From contig NZ_AP018828.1 of assembly GCF_003966695.1 (NCBI RefSeq), positions 650,001 through 714,000 of the forward strand: a stretch of DNA of 64,000 bases. Reading direction: 5' to 3'. Positions 27,860-36,675 of this stretch are shown here, in pieces. Both the position numbers and the translations under genes were made by a program. Within the stretch, counting starts at the first letter, position 1. The number at the start of each line of letters is the position of its first letter. The stretch comes from Asticcacaulis excentricus (lineage in GTDB: Bacteria; Pseudomonadota; Alphaproteobacteria; Caulobacterales; Caulobacteraceae). The notes under the pieces are model-generated. The model saw nothing but the letters and a program-made list of their open reading frames with translations, did no database searches and had not been told where the DNA came from.

Positions 27860-28363
27860 ATGGACGCCTCTGATCTGGCGACGGACATTCTTGCCCTGGC
27901 GCGCGCGCAGGGGCGCACACTGACAACGGCTGAAAGCTGCACGGGCGGGCTGATCGCCGCGGCCCTGACGCGCATTTCGGGCGCGTCCGAGGCGTTCCAC
28001 GAAGGCTATGTTACCTATTCCAACGCTGCCAAGACGCGGCTTCTGGGCGTACCGGAGGCGGTTCTGGCCGAACACGGCGCGGTAAGCCTGCCCGTCGCCC
28101 ATGCCATGGCCGAAGGGGCGCTGACCTCGGCCGGGGCCGATCTGGCCTTAAGCGTAACAGGGATCGCCGGGCCGAGCGGCGGTTCCGTTGAAAAGCCCGT
28201 CGGGATGGTCTGTTTCGGGCTGGCCTTCCGCCTGCCCGATGGCGAGGTCCGGTCTCAGGCCAATGTGCATGTGTTTGAGAATCTGGGTCGCGACTATATC
28301 CGCGAACAGTCGGTCATGTACGCCCTGCACTGGGCGCTGGAGCATCTGAAGGCCGAGGCTTAA
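27860..28363 (+). CDS. pncC: Nicotinamide-nucleotide amidase (CinA C-terminal domain protein)
   Basis: The 167-residue protein is a stand-alone CinA C-terminal domain, which deamidates nicotinamide mononucleotide for NAD recycling. Family motifs are TTAESCTGGLIAAALT, GYVTYSNAAKTRLLGV, AHAMAEGAL and SVTGIAGPSGGSVEKPVGMVCFG, with the catalytic serine in AESCTGG. There is no N-terminal MoeA-like domain, so it is the short form. The stop overlaps the convergent ratA gene by 4 bp. Confidence 0.92.
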   Translation: MDASDLATDILALARAQGRTLTTAESCTGGLIAAALTRISGASEAFHEGYVTYSNAAKTRLLGVPEAVLAEHGAVSLPVAHAMAEGALTSAGADLALSVTGIAGPSGGSVEKPVGMVCFGLAFRLPDGEVRSQANVHVFENLGRDYIREQSVMYALHWALEHLKAEA

Positions 28364-28815
28364 GCCTTGTGGCCATAAAGCTGCTTCGCACGGGCCTCGA
28401 ACACGCTCATCAGTCGGCTGACAGCGAGATTGAGATTGGCCTTCAGCATGGCGTTGAGGATGGGATTTTTGAAATCCATATCCATGTCGAAATCGACGCG
28501 CGTGCCGCCGTCAATTTCGGTAAAATGCCAGTGGCCGTTCAGCTTGCGCAGCGGTCCGCGCAGCAGGCCCATATGCAGGCTGAGGTCATCGGCGCGACGG
28601 GTAACGCGCGTCGAAAAGCGCTCAGACAGCATCTTATACCCCACCGACACGTCGGCATCGAACATGTGTACCCCATCCGAGGGGGAAGAGGCATTGTAGG
28701 CGCGTAAGGCCGTAATCCATGGAATAAACTCCGGATACCGCTTCACATCGCTGACCATGTCCCACAGGTCCGACGCCGCATAGGGCAGGACGCGCTCAAG
28801 GTGAAACTGCGCCAC
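28360..28815 (-). CDS. ratA: RatA/Coq10-like START-domain protein
   Basis: The 151-residue protein belongs to the polyketide cyclase/START family. In alphaproteobacteria and mitochondria the close relatives (Coq10) bind ubiquinone and support respiration; in E. coli the homologue was named RatA. Visible signatures are LWDMVSDVKRYPEFIPWITALR, the FSTRVTRR strand, and WHFTEIDGGTRVDFDMDMDFKNPIL. It sits 3 bp after lipA on the same strand, a frequent pairing. A respiratory role fits the neighbours better than a toxin role, which I would not claim. Confidence 0.88.
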   Translation of the reverse strand: MAQFHLERVLPYAASDLWDMVSDVKRYPEFIPWITALRAYNASSPSDGVHMFDADVSVGYKMLSERFSTRVTRRADDLSLHMGLLRGPLRKLNGHWHFTEIDGGTRVDFDMDMDFKNPILNAMLKANLNLAVSRLMSVFEARAKQLYGHKA

Positions 28816-28818
28816 GTC

Positions 28819-29796
28819 TCAGGCCCGCTTACCCGCCAGTTGCGCGTCACGCGCCGCGCGCAGACGTTCGAAATCTTCACCCGCATGGTGCGATGAGCGG
28901 GTGAGCGGCGACGACGACACCATCAGGAAGCCCTTGGCACGCGCGATCGACTCATAGGCCTTGAATTCATCGGGCGTGACGAAGCGGTCAATGGCGGCGT
29001 GTTTGCGCGTCGGCTGAAGATACTGACCGATGGTGATGAAATCGACGCCGGCGGAGCGCATATCGTCCATCACCTGCATCACCTCTTCCTTGGTTTCCCC
29101 AAGGCCGACCATGATGCCGGACTTGGTAAACTGCGAAGGGTCGCGTTCCTTGACGCGCTCCAGCAGGCGAAGCGAGTGGTAATAGCGCGCGCCGGGACGG
29201 ATCTTCAGATAGTTGCGCGGCACCGTTTCGAGATTGTGATTGAAGACGTCCGGCTTGGCGTCGATGACGATTTCCGCCGCCCCGTCCTTACGCAGAAAGT
29301 CCGGCGTCAGGATTTCGACGGTGGTTTTCGGCGATTGCAGGCGAATCTGACGGATGACCTCGGCGAAGTGTGCCGCACCGCCATCGGCCAGATCGTCGCG
29401 GTCCACCGAGGTGATGACGACGTGCGCCAGGCCCATCTTGGCCACGGTCATGCCAACGCGGTTCGGCTCATCGGCATCGAGCGGCTGCGGCAGGCCGGTC
29501 TTGACGTTACAGAAGGCGCAGGCCCGCGTGCAGGTGTCGCCCATGATCATCAGGGTGGCGTGGTTCTTGGTCCAGCACTCACCGATATTGGGGCAGGCGG
29601 CTTCTTCGCACACCGTCACCAGCTTGGCGTCGCGCACGGTCTGGCGCGTCGCATTATAGCCTTCGGAGCCCGGCGCCTTGACGCGCAACCAGTCCGGCTT
29701 TTTCAGAATCGGGGTGTCCGGACGATTCTGCTTTTCAGGATGGCGCAGGTCAGGCTTGGAAACCGAGGCGTCGAGCCGGTTGATCAGGGTAACCAT
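28819..29796 (-). CDS. lipA: Lipoyl synthase
   Basis: LipA inserts two sulfur atoms into octanoyl groups on lipoyl domains, for example those of the pyruvate dehydrogenase encoded at 36.7-41.8 kb. The 325-residue radical SAM protein carries the auxiliary cluster cysteines C63, C68 and C74 ([12 protein letters not shown]) and the SAM cluster cysteines C89, C93 and C96 (CTRACAFC). The C-terminal serine motif [11 protein letters not shown] is intact. It precedes ratA with 3-bp spacing. Confidence 0.97.
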   Translation of the reverse strand: MVTLINRLDASVSKPDLRHPEKQNRPDTPILKKPDWLRVKAPGSEGYNATRQTVRDAKLVTVCEEAACPNIGECWTKNHATLMIMGDTCTRACAFCNVKTGLPQPLDADEPNRVGMTVAKMGLAHVVITSVDRDDLADGGAAHFAEVIRQIRLQSPKTTVEILTPDFLRKDGAAEIVIDAKPDVFNHNLETVPRNYLKIRPGARYYHSLRLLERVKERDPSQFTKSGIMVGLGETKEEVMQVMDDMRSAGVDFITIGQYLQPTRKHAAIDRFVTPDEFKAYESIARAKGFLMVSSSPLTRSSHHAGEDFERLRAARDAQLAGKRA

Positions 29797-29933
29797 GGGG
29801 ACACTTTAATAAGGAAACAGTCCGTCCCTAATTGGGCTTTTTGCCCGCCATTATCAAGCCAAAAGGCCTTGTCCCTTATAACATAGGGTAACAGGGGATG
29901 GCCGAACAGCGGAATCTGGCCTAAGCTGGCCCC

Positions 29934-30860
29934 ATGTTCACCGTCCGTCCGCTGTCGCCTTCCCTGTCCCGCCGCTGGTTACTGGCCGGTGCGGCGGCCG
30001 GCATAGGCGCTACGCTGGCGGGCTGCACGCGCACCGAAGGCCCGGACCAGACGGGTGTGGCCTTTACCGACTCGCAGATCCCTCCCGGCCTGTCGCCCGA
30101 CGCCTATCCGCCCGCCGGGTTCGTGTGGAGCGGTTTTAAATTCGCCACCCTGCCCGAAGCGCGTTACGGTGTCGCCGCCCCCCCGCTCAATCCGCGCGGG
30201 CACCTGCTGATCCTGGCCGATGCTCGCTATCCCGCCGAAGTCTATTTCGGACTGGCGCAACAGGCGGTGTTGGATAAGCTGAGCGTATGGCTTTTCGAAG
30301 CGCCGGGTCAGGGCGGATCAGGCAAGTATCTGTTGCAAAATCAGGATATTGTCCTGCCCGACTTCAGACACCCCATTAAGGCCGCTGAGGCTTTCGTGAC
30401 CGAGGTCATTCGCCCTTTGCCCGCCAAGCCTCTCTATCTGTTCGGGCACGGGTCGGGGGCCCTGACGGCGCTGGCCATGGATGCCCGCAACTGGCCGCTG
30501 CGCGGGGTGCTGGCCTATGCACCGTGGGACGCCTCGCAATCGGCCTCACCCGCCGAATGGCACCGCGAAGACGAACCCGCCGATGCCTGGGGCAAGGTGG
30601 CGCATCGCTGGCGCATGGCCAATCCCGATCTGCGTCGCGTCCACCTGAGTGAGGGTTGGCTCAAACAGGTGGAAGAGGCGCGCCGGGCGCTCAGCGGCTT
30701 CCGGCTGGAGTTGGGCCGTGCCTCCGCTCCTGTGATTGTGGCCGGGACAGGCGATCTCAAGGCGCTGTGTGGCGGGCGCACCCCCTGCGAGGCGAAACCC
30801 GTTGCCCGCGAAGAGGAATTAGGGCCCGTTTTTGAGACCTTTTTGAGCTTTGGCGCCTGA
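29934..30860 (+). CDS. Tat-exported lipoprotein with alpha/beta-hydrolase fold
   Basis: The N-terminus carries a twin-arginine motif, S12-R-R-W-L-L, and a lipobox L-A-G-C31. The protein should therefore be exported folded through Tat and lipid-anchored. The body of the 308-residue protein resembles lysophospholipase/monoglyceride lipase-like hydrolases, with the nucleophile elbow GHGSG in LYLFGHGSGALTAL. The rest is poorly conserved, so the substrate is open. It follows lipA divergently; the acyl-activating enzyme gene lies 137 bp downstream. Confidence 0.7.
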   Translation: MFTVRPLSPSLSRRWLLAGAAAGIGATLAGCTRTEGPDQTGVAFTDSQIPPGLSPDAYPPAGFVWSGFKFATLPEARYGVAAPPLNPRGHLLILADARYPAEVYFGLAQQAVLDKLSVWLFEAPGQGGSGKYLLQNQDIVLPDFRHPIKAAEAFVTEVIRPLPAKPLYLFGHGSGALTALAMDARNWPLRGVLAYAPWDASQSASPAEWHREDEPADAWGKVAHRWRMANPDLRRVHLSEGWLKQVEEARRALSGFRLELGRASAPVIVAGTGDLKALCGGRTPCEAKPVAREEELGPVFETFLSFGA

Positions 30861-30883
30861 CATAACGACCCCCTCTCAATTAT

Positions 30884-30898
30884 TTGAACAATGTTCAA
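30884..30898. promoter_or_regulatory. Palindromic operator candidate TTGAACAATGTTCAA
   Basis: A perfect 15-bp palindrome with a single central base lies 100 bp before the acyl-activating enzyme gene. Its 13-bp core, TGAACA-N-TGTTCA, is the same as at 21276-21288. Regulators of fatty acid genes are often TetR-type and bind sites of this form. The regulator is not seen here. Confidence 0.55.
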
Positions 30899-30997
30899 TT
30901 GACTTGTGGCGCGTAGGCTCATAGGGTGTAACCAGAATTGATCGGCAGCCGCAGCGTAATGACGGCCCTTCAAGCCGGTCAAAGGGAGTGATCGCGC

Positions 30998-32554
30998 ATG
31001 GTGCGCCCTTTTGATGTCGAAGCCGAAACGAAATCCCTGTTCGACGCGCTTCTCGACGCCGCAGAGAAACATGGCAAGTCCAAGCTCATTATAGAGGATC
31101 AGGACCGCCAGCCTTCGGACTATAATGAATTTATCCTGCGCACCTTCGTGCTGGCACGCCTGTTTGACAAGGCGCTGAAGAAGGAAACGCGCATCGGCCT
31201 GATGCTGCCGACTTCATTGGGCGGGGCTCTCAGCTTCTTTGCCCTGCACGCCCACGGGCGCACGCCGGTAATGATCAATTTCACCGCCGGGCCAGCCAAT
31301 ATCAAGACGGGCTGCCTGACCGCCAAGGTCAAGACGGTGATTACCTCGAAGCGCTTCGTGCAGCAGGCCAAGCTGGAAGATCTGGTTGAGGCCATGGGGC
31401 ATTTCGTCCGCATCCTCTATCTCGAAGACCTGCGTAAATCCCTGTCCCTGCCGGACAAGCTGTACGGACTGGCGGCCTCCAAACTGCCGCGCCGTTTCGC
31501 CCACAAGGCCAAGCCCTCTGACATCGGCGTCATCCTGTTTACGTCGGGCAGCTTCGGCACGCCGCGCGGCGTGGTGCTCACCCAGGCCAATCTGGTGCTC
31601 AACTGCGCCCAGATCGCCGCCCATATCGAGTTGAAGCCGGAATGGGTGTGCTTTAACCCCATGCCGATCTTCCATTCGCTGGGCCTGACCGGCGGCCTGA
31701 TCCTGCCGCTGTTGCAGGGGATGCGCAGCTTTCAGTACCCGTCGCCGCTGCACGTCAAGCAGATCCCCGGCCTGCTCAAGGAAACGAAAGCGTCGCTGCT
31801 GTTTTCGACCGACACCTTCCTCAACCAGTACGCCCGTCAGGCGCAGCCGGACGATTTCTCGACCCTCGCCTTCGTGGTCTGCGGGGCAGAAAAGGTACGC
31901 GACGAAACGCACAAGCTGTTCAGCGAACAGTACGGCCTGACCGTTATCGAAGGCTATGGCGTCACCGAAACCTCGCCGGTTCTGGCGGTCAATCTGCCGA
32001 CCGACAATCATTACGGCACGGTGGGCCGCGCCCTGCCCGGTATGCAACTGCGCCTTGAAGTGGTCGAAGGCATCCCCGAAGGCGGACGCCTGCACGTCAA
32101 GGGCCCGAACGTCATGGCCGGTTATATCAATCTCGAAACGCCCGACGTCATCGAAGCGCCAAAGGACGGCTGGCACGACACCGGGGATATTGTGTCCATC
32201 GACCGCCACGGCTGCATCCGCATCCTTGGCCGCGCCAAGCGCTTCGCCAAAATCGCCGGGGAGATGGTCTCGCTGACCGCCGTTGAGCGGTTGGCCGAAG
32301 AGGTGTGGCCGGACCATCGTCACGCCGTCGTGTCGCTGGCTGACGACAAGAAGGGTGAGCGCCTGGTGCTGCTGACCGATCATGCGGCGGCGGACCTGTC
32401 CACCCTGTCTGATCAGGCAAAGGAGAAGGGTGTCCCGGCGCTGGCCATCCCCAAAAAGCTGGTCAAGGTCGAGTCGATTCCCGTCCTCGGTTCGGGCAAG
32501 ACGGACTATGTCACCCTGCAAAAGCTGGCAGAGGTCGTGGCCAACGCCGCTTGA
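30998..32554 (+). CDS. AMP-dependent acyl-CoA/acyl-ACP synthetase
   Basis: Enzymes of this family activate fatty acids through an acyl-adenylate. The 518-residue protein has the P-loop LFTSGSFGTPRGVVLTQANLV, the GYGVTETSPVLAVNLP motif, GWHDTGDIVSIDRHGCIRILGR and the C-terminal KIAGEMVSL hinge. The sequence resembles the acyl-ACP synthetase domain of Aas and its stand-alone relatives, which recycle fatty acids into phospholipid. ATG 30998 has a GGGAG site. A shared palindromic operator lies upstream. Substrate chain length and thiol acceptor are inferred only. Confidence 0.85.
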   Translation: MVRPFDVEAETKSLFDALLDAAEKHGKSKLIIEDQDRQPSDYNEFILRTFVLARLFDKALKKETRIGLMLPTSLGGALSFFALHAHGRTPVMINFTAGPANIKTGCLTAKVKTVITSKRFVQQAKLEDLVEAMGHFVRILYLEDLRKSLSLPDKLYGLAASKLPRRFAHKAKPSDIGVILFTSGSFGTPRGVVLTQANLVLNCAQIAAHIELKPEWVCFNPMPIFHSLGLTGGLILPLLQGMRSFQYPSPLHVKQIPGLLKETKASLLFSTDTFLNQYARQAQPDDFSTLAFVVCGAEKVRDETHKLFSEQYGLTVIEGYGVTETSPVLAVNLPTDNHYGTVGRALPGMQLRLEVVEGIPEGGRLHVKGPNVMAGYINLETPDVIEAPKDGWHDTGDIVSIDRHGCIRILGRAKRFAKIAGEMVSLTAVERLAEEVWPDHRHAVVSLADDKKGERLVLLTDHAAADLSTLSDQAKEKGVPALAIPKKLVKVESIPVLGSGKTDYVTLQKLAEVVANAA

Positions 32555-32586
32555 CAGCCGCGACACGCCAGGGTTAAGGCGAAAAC

Positions 32587-33000
32587 ATGGCCATAGCCCG
32601 CACCCTTTCTCACGGCACAAAGGCCGGAAGCGAAACCCGCTTCTGGACGCTGATCGCTGTGGTCATGGGCCTGCTGGTTCAGGTGCTGTTTCCGCCGCAC
32701 CTTCTGGCGGCATCGCGCGACGGGTCTGGCTTTGTCCTGTGTAACAGCCCGGTGCCGGTGGTCGATACGACCCTCAGTCAAGCCGTCGCCAAGGACAAGG
32801 CCGAAAAGGCCACTCAGGGCCTCAAATGCGCCGATTGCGTGCTGGCAGGCCTGACCGGACTGCCGCAACCCGACCTCACCGTCGTACCCGTCGTCTATAC
32901 GCAAAGCCTTGCCGCGCTGACGCCCGCCTCGGATGTTGAGCAACCCAAGGCCCGCGCCCCGCCGCGTCCGCATTCCTGCGGCCCCCCACACCTCGTCTGA
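32587..33000 (+). CDS. DUF2946 family small membrane/exported protein
   Basis: The 137-residue protein has one hydrophobic helix at about residues 20-38. A cysteine pair in LKCADCVLAGL follows, then a Pro-rich end containing the ARAPPRP motif typical of DUF2946. Family members occur next to TonB receptors and copper or iron genes, as here: a TonB receptor gene begins 63 bp downstream. The paired cysteines and the context suggest metal handling, but no function is proven. An AAGG site precedes ATG 32587. Confidence 0.72.
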   Translation: MAIARTLSHGTKAGSETRFWTLIAVVMGLLVQVLFPPHLLAASRDGSGFVLCNSPVPVVDTTLSQAVAKDKAEKATQGLKCADCVLAGLTGLPQPDLTVVPVVYTQSLAALTPASDVEQPKARAPPRPHSCGPPHLV

Positions 33001-33063
33001 TCGCTTTTCCGCTCAGCGTGCGTCACGCGCGCTGATACCTTGTGCTTTCAGACAGGTTATTTC

Positions 33064-35139
33064 ATGAAAACCCGTATATTCGCGCTGTGCCTCAGCGCTT
33101 CCGGCCTCGCCCTGTGCGCCGCCCTGCCCGCTTTTGCCGCCCCCATCGCCTCCGACGCGGATGACATCCCCACCGTCATCGTCACCGGCCGCCTCAATCC
33201 TGAAGACCCGTCCGCCGTGCGCGACACCCGCGCCAAATTGTCGCGGACACCGGGTGCCGTATCGGTCGTCGCCTCCGAAACCTATGGCAACAGCTATGCG
33301 GTCGGAATGTACGACACGCTGAAAAACGTCTCCGGCGTGTTCGCCCAAAAGAAATTCGGCGAAGACAGCCGCTTCTCTATTCGCGGCTCCGGTATCGGTA
33401 ACTCCGCGCACAATCGCGGCTCGTGGCTGTCCATTGACGGCGTGCCGGTCAATCAGGCCGACGGCTCCGGTGATTATCAGGAGATCGACCCGCTGTCGGC
33501 GCGCTATATCGAAGTCTATAAGGGCGGCAATGCCCTGCGCTTCGGCGGGGCGCAACTGGGCGGGGCGGTCAACTACGTCACGACCAGCGGCCGCAATGCC
33601 GGTTACCGCACGCTGGTGCGGCTGGAAGGCGGCAGTTTTGGTACCACCCGTGGACAGGTCGCCTATGCCGATGTCATCGGCGATTACGACCTCTATCTGT
33701 CGGCCAGCACCGTCCATGCCGAAGGCTGGCGCGACAATTCCGAACAGAACGGTAAGCGCGTGACGCTGAATATTGGTCGCCGCTTCGGCGAAGGCCGCTC
33801 GCTGCGCTTTATTTTTCAGGGCAATGACCTGGATCAGCGCATCGCCGGGGCTCTGACTCTCCAACAGGCTCTGACGACGCCCAAGGTGACGACCGCCGCC
33901 AACTATCCGCTGCTGCGTTACGGCCGCAACGTCAAATCCGCGCGCAGCACGGTGCAGGGCGACTGGCAGATCAACGACAACTGGCGCGTCGAAGGCGGCG
34001 TCTATGCCGCGTGGAAGCACCTCATCCACCCCATCTCCATCTATATTGACCAGCAATATCAGAACTATGGCGCCTTTGCCCGCCTCGACGGTCAAGGCAC
34101 AGTGGGCGGCAAGCGCTACGACGTCTTTGCCGGGGTCAATTACCGAAGCGGCAATATCGACGCCCATACCTTTGCCAACAGCAATGGCCTGCCCGGCACA
34201 CTGTCTGGTAACGCGGTGCAGAATGCCCAGAGCTGGGATGTGTTTGCCGAAGGCCGCCTGTTCGTCACGGAGCAACTGGCCCTGATCGCCGGCGGTTCCT
34301 ATGGCTGGACCCGGCGCGACTACACCAACTATCTCAATACGGCCAACAATGCCGACAAGGATTTTGACTGGTTTGCGCCGCGCATCGGGCTTCTGTGGCA
34401 AAACGCCAGCGGTCAGCAGGTGTTTGCCAATATCACCAAATCGGTCGAAGCCCCAACCTATGGCGCTCTGGTGCAGACGCCCCTGCCGCAGTTCACCAGC
34501 GTGCGACCGCAGGAGGCCGTGACGGCGGAAATCGGCACGCGCGGCCGCTCGCAACACCTGACCTGGGATGTGGCGCTGTATCGGGCCGAAATCGACGGTG
34601 AGATGCTCAACTTCATCGTGTCGCCCGACATTCCCGCCGCCACCTTCAACGCCCAGAACACGATCCATCAGGGGCTTGAAGCCGCGCTCGACTGGCGCAT
34701 CGGCAGCATCAGCAACTGGGCCGTCATGGCGCGTCAAACCTATACCTGGTCGGATTTCAAGTTCGATAATGACAAGACCTATGGCAATGCCCACCTGCCC
34801 ATCATCCCCGAACACTACTACCGCGGCGAACTGGCCTTCAGCTCAAAGAACGGCTGGCGCATCGCGCCGTCGGTGGAATGGACGCCGTCGGATGTGTGGG
34901 TCGATTACGCCAATACGCAAAAATCACCGGGCTTCACCGTCTGGAACCTGTCGGCCTCCAAAAAGGTCAATGACGGGCTGGAAGTCTTCGTCGAAGGGCG
35001 CAATCTGAACGACACGCGCTATGTGTCGAGCGTCACGGCGGTGACCGACTTCACCAAGGTCGCGGCCAGTTCGCGCTCGGCCTTCTGGCCCGGCGAAGGG
35101 CGTGCCGTGTTCATCGGCTTCAAGCTGACGGGGCAGTAG
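33064..35139 (+). CDS. TonB-dependent outer-membrane receptor
   Basis: The 691-residue protein has a signal peptide (cleavage near LPAFA-AP at about residue 25). A plug domain with SRFSIRGSGIGNS and VNQADGSGDYQEIDPLSARYIEVYKGGNALRFGG follows. A beta-barrel then ends in strands such as GRAVFIGFKLTG. It imports a TonB-dependent ligand such as a siderophore or metal chelate. ATG 33064 is preceded by CAGG. The PepSY membrane protein starts 1 bp after the stop, and DUF2946 lies upstream, which favours metal uptake over sugar or vitamin uptake. Confidence 0.93.
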   Translation: MKTRIFALCLSASGLALCAALPAFAAPIASDADDIPTVIVTGRLNPEDPSAVRDTRAKLSRTPGAVSVVASETYGNSYAVGMYDTLKNVSGVFAQKKFGEDSRFSIRGSGIGNSAHNRGSWLSIDGVPVNQADGSGDYQEIDPLSARYIEVYKGGNALRFGGAQLGGAVNYVTTSGRNAGYRTLVRLEGGSFGTTRGQVAYADVIGDYDLYLSASTVHAEGWRDNSEQNGKRVTLNIGRRFGEGRSLRFIFQGNDLDQRIAGALTLQQALTTPKVTTAANYPLLRYGRNVKSARSTVQGDWQINDNWRVEGGVYAAWKHLIHPISIYIDQQYQNYGAFARLDGQGTVGGKRYDVFAGVNYRSGNIDAHTFANSNGLPGTLSGNAVQNAQSWDVFAEGRLFVTEQLALIAGGSYGWTRRDYTNYLNTANNADKDFDWFAPRIGLLWQNASGQQVFANITKSVEAPTYGALVQTPLPQFTSVRPQEAVTAEIGTRGRSQHLTWDVALYRAEIDGEMLNFIVSPDIPAATFNAQNTIHQGLEAALDWRIGSISNWAVMARQTYTWSDFKFDNDKTYGNAHLPIIPEHYYRGELAFSSKNGWRIAPSVEWTPSDVWVDYANTQKSPGFTVWNLSASKKVNDGLEVFVEGRNLNDTRYVSSVTAVTDFTKVAASSRSAFWPGEGRAVFIGFKLTGQ

Positions 35140-35140
35140 C

Positions 35141-36472
35141 ATGACCAAGGCGGCGAACGACACGGTTCGCCGCCAGATTATCGACTACCGGATGATCTGG
35201 CGGTGGCACTTCTATGCGGGGCTGGTGTGCATCCCCTTCCTCGTGATCCTGTCCCTGACGGGGCCGATCTATCTGTTCAAGCCCCAGATCGAGGCGGCGA
35301 TCGACCGCCCCTATGATCAGGTAGGTCGGGCGGGGCGGGTTCAGCCCCTGTCTGTGCAGGCCGAAGGCGCACTGGCGGCCTTTCCCAACGCGCAGTTTCA
35401 GTCGGTCGAAGTCCGGCCGGATGTGACCGACGCGGCGCGCGTCACGCTGAGCGAAAATGGCGAACGGCTGCGCGTCTATGTGCACCCGGAAACCCTGACC
35501 GTGCTGAAATCCGTGCCCGAAGAGGCGCGGTTTATGAATGTCGTCAAAACCATCCATGGCGAGTTGTTTGCCGGACTGTTCGGCACCCTGCTGGTCGAAA
35601 CGGCAGCGTGCTGGGCCATAGTGATGATCCTTACCGGCCTCTATCTGTGGTGGCCGCGGGGCACAAAAGGTCCGGCCGGAGTTCTGTGGCCGCGCCTTGA
35701 GGCTAGGCTGTTCTGGCGCGATCTGCACGCGGTGACGGGTCTGTGGGTGTCATTTTTCGCGCTCTGTCTGCTGCTTACCGGCCTGCCGTGGACGACCGTC
35801 TGGGGGGCCGGTTTCAAGGTGGTGCGTCAGGCGGTGATCGCTCAGTCGTCCAAACCCGACTGGTCCACCAGCCGCGCAGCGGACAAGGCCAGCGAGCACG
35901 ACAGCCACGGCCACGGCAGTGCGCAAACCGGAGGCGCGGTCGATCTGACGCTTCTGGACCATATGGCGGGCGAACTGCGCGCTGCCGACCTGCCGCCGCC
36001 GGTCGTGCTGATGGCACCGGCCAAGGGCAAGCCGTGGCAGGGCGTCTCCCAGACCCAGAACCGGCCCAAGGGCGTCACCGTCACCTTCGATCACATGGGT
36101 GACGTGGCGCAGATCAAGACCTTTGGCGATAAGCCGCTGATCGACCGGGTGTTCGGTGTGGGTATCGCCCTGCACGAGGGCCAGTTGTTCGGCGCGCTCA
36201 ATCAGGCGCTGGGGGTGCTGACCGCCGCAGGGCTTTTGACGCTATGCGTTTCGGCGGTGATGATGTGGTGGCGACGGCGACCGGACAAAGTCACACTGGG
36301 CGCGCCCAGCCGCCTGCCCGACGAACGGCTGGGCACGGGACTGGGTCTGCTGATACTGGGCCTTGCCCTCTTCCTGCCGATGATGGGGCTATGCCTGATC
36401 CTTGTGGCCCTGATCGAGCGATGGGTGCTGAGACGTATCGGCCCTGTCCGCGATTGGCTGGGATTGACGTGA
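35141..36472 (+). CDS. PepSY-associated transmembrane protein (PiuB-like), metal uptake
   Basis: The 443-residue inner-membrane protein has four or five helices: about residues 24-46, 150-171, 196-220, 350-372 and 385-420. The family marks are WHFYAGLVCIPFL, KTIHGELFAGLFG and RDLHAVTGLWVSF, whose histidines can ligate haem or metal. An inserted loop at 250-260 contains the cluster H253-D-S-H256-G-H258. Such proteins act with TonB receptors, probably reducing or processing the incoming iron or copper complex. It is the last gene of the operon, followed by a terminator. Confidence 0.87.
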   Translation: MTKAANDTVRRQIIDYRMIWRWHFYAGLVCIPFLVILSLTGPIYLFKPQIEAAIDRPYDQVGRAGRVQPLSVQAEGALAAFPNAQFQSVEVRPDVTDAARVTLSENGERLRVYVHPETLTVLKSVPEEARFMNVVKTIHGELFAGLFGTLLVETAACWAIVMILTGLYLWWPRGTKGPAGVLWPRLEARLFWRDLHAVTGLWVSFFALCLLLTGLPWTTVWGAGFKVVRQAVIAQSSKPDWSTSRAADKASEHDSHGHGSAQTGGAVDLTLLDHMAGELRAADLPPPVVLMAPAKGKPWQGVSQTQNRPKGVTVTFDHMGDVAQIKTFGDKPLIDRVFGVGIALHEGQLFGALNQALGVLTAAGLLTLCVSAVMMWWRRRPDKVTLGAPSRLPDERLGTGLGLLILGLALFLPMMGLCLILVALIERWVLRRIGPVRDWLGLT

Positions 36473-36542
36473 TGAAACGTAGGTTGCAAAATAAAACTAA
36501 ATTTAAATTGCGTTTTGAAATTATAATTTTTCCAATAAAATC

Positions 36543-36576
36543 AAAAAGCCCGCTCTGCTTCAGAGCGGGCTTTTTT
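36543..36576. terminator. Bidirectional terminator between the PepSY gene and lpdA
   Basis: The stem GCCCGCTCTG/CAGAGCGGGC (36548-36557 with 36561-36570) has a CTT loop. It is flanked by five A on the left and six T on the right, so it can end transcripts from both directions. Confidence 0.88.
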
Positions 36577-36643
36577 ACGCTTGAAAGCGAAAAATTTCGA
36601 CGGACCGCCCCAAGAAATTTTTCACAATACGGCGAAGGGGGTA

Positions 36644-36669
36644 CATGGGGGAAACCTGTTTCCCCCATG
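36644..36669. other. Perfect hairpin just past the lpdA stop codon
   Basis: An 11-bp perfect stem (CATGGGGGAAA at 36644-36654 with 36659-36669) and a CCTG loop lie 6 bp past lpdA. It lacks a T-run on either strand. It may protect the pdh-lpdA messenger 3' end or act together with the terminator at 36543. Confidence 0.65.
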
Positions 36670-36675
36670 ATGGTC

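Noticed and set aside
28360-28815. RatA as the toxin of a toxin-antitoxin pair
   Set aside because: It is the Coq10-like START protein next to lipA with no antitoxin partner. A respiratory role is better supported.
33013-34815. 600-codon minus-strand frame over the TonB receptor gene
   Set aside because: It is the antisense shadow of the receptor, whose signal peptide, plug and barrel are clear.
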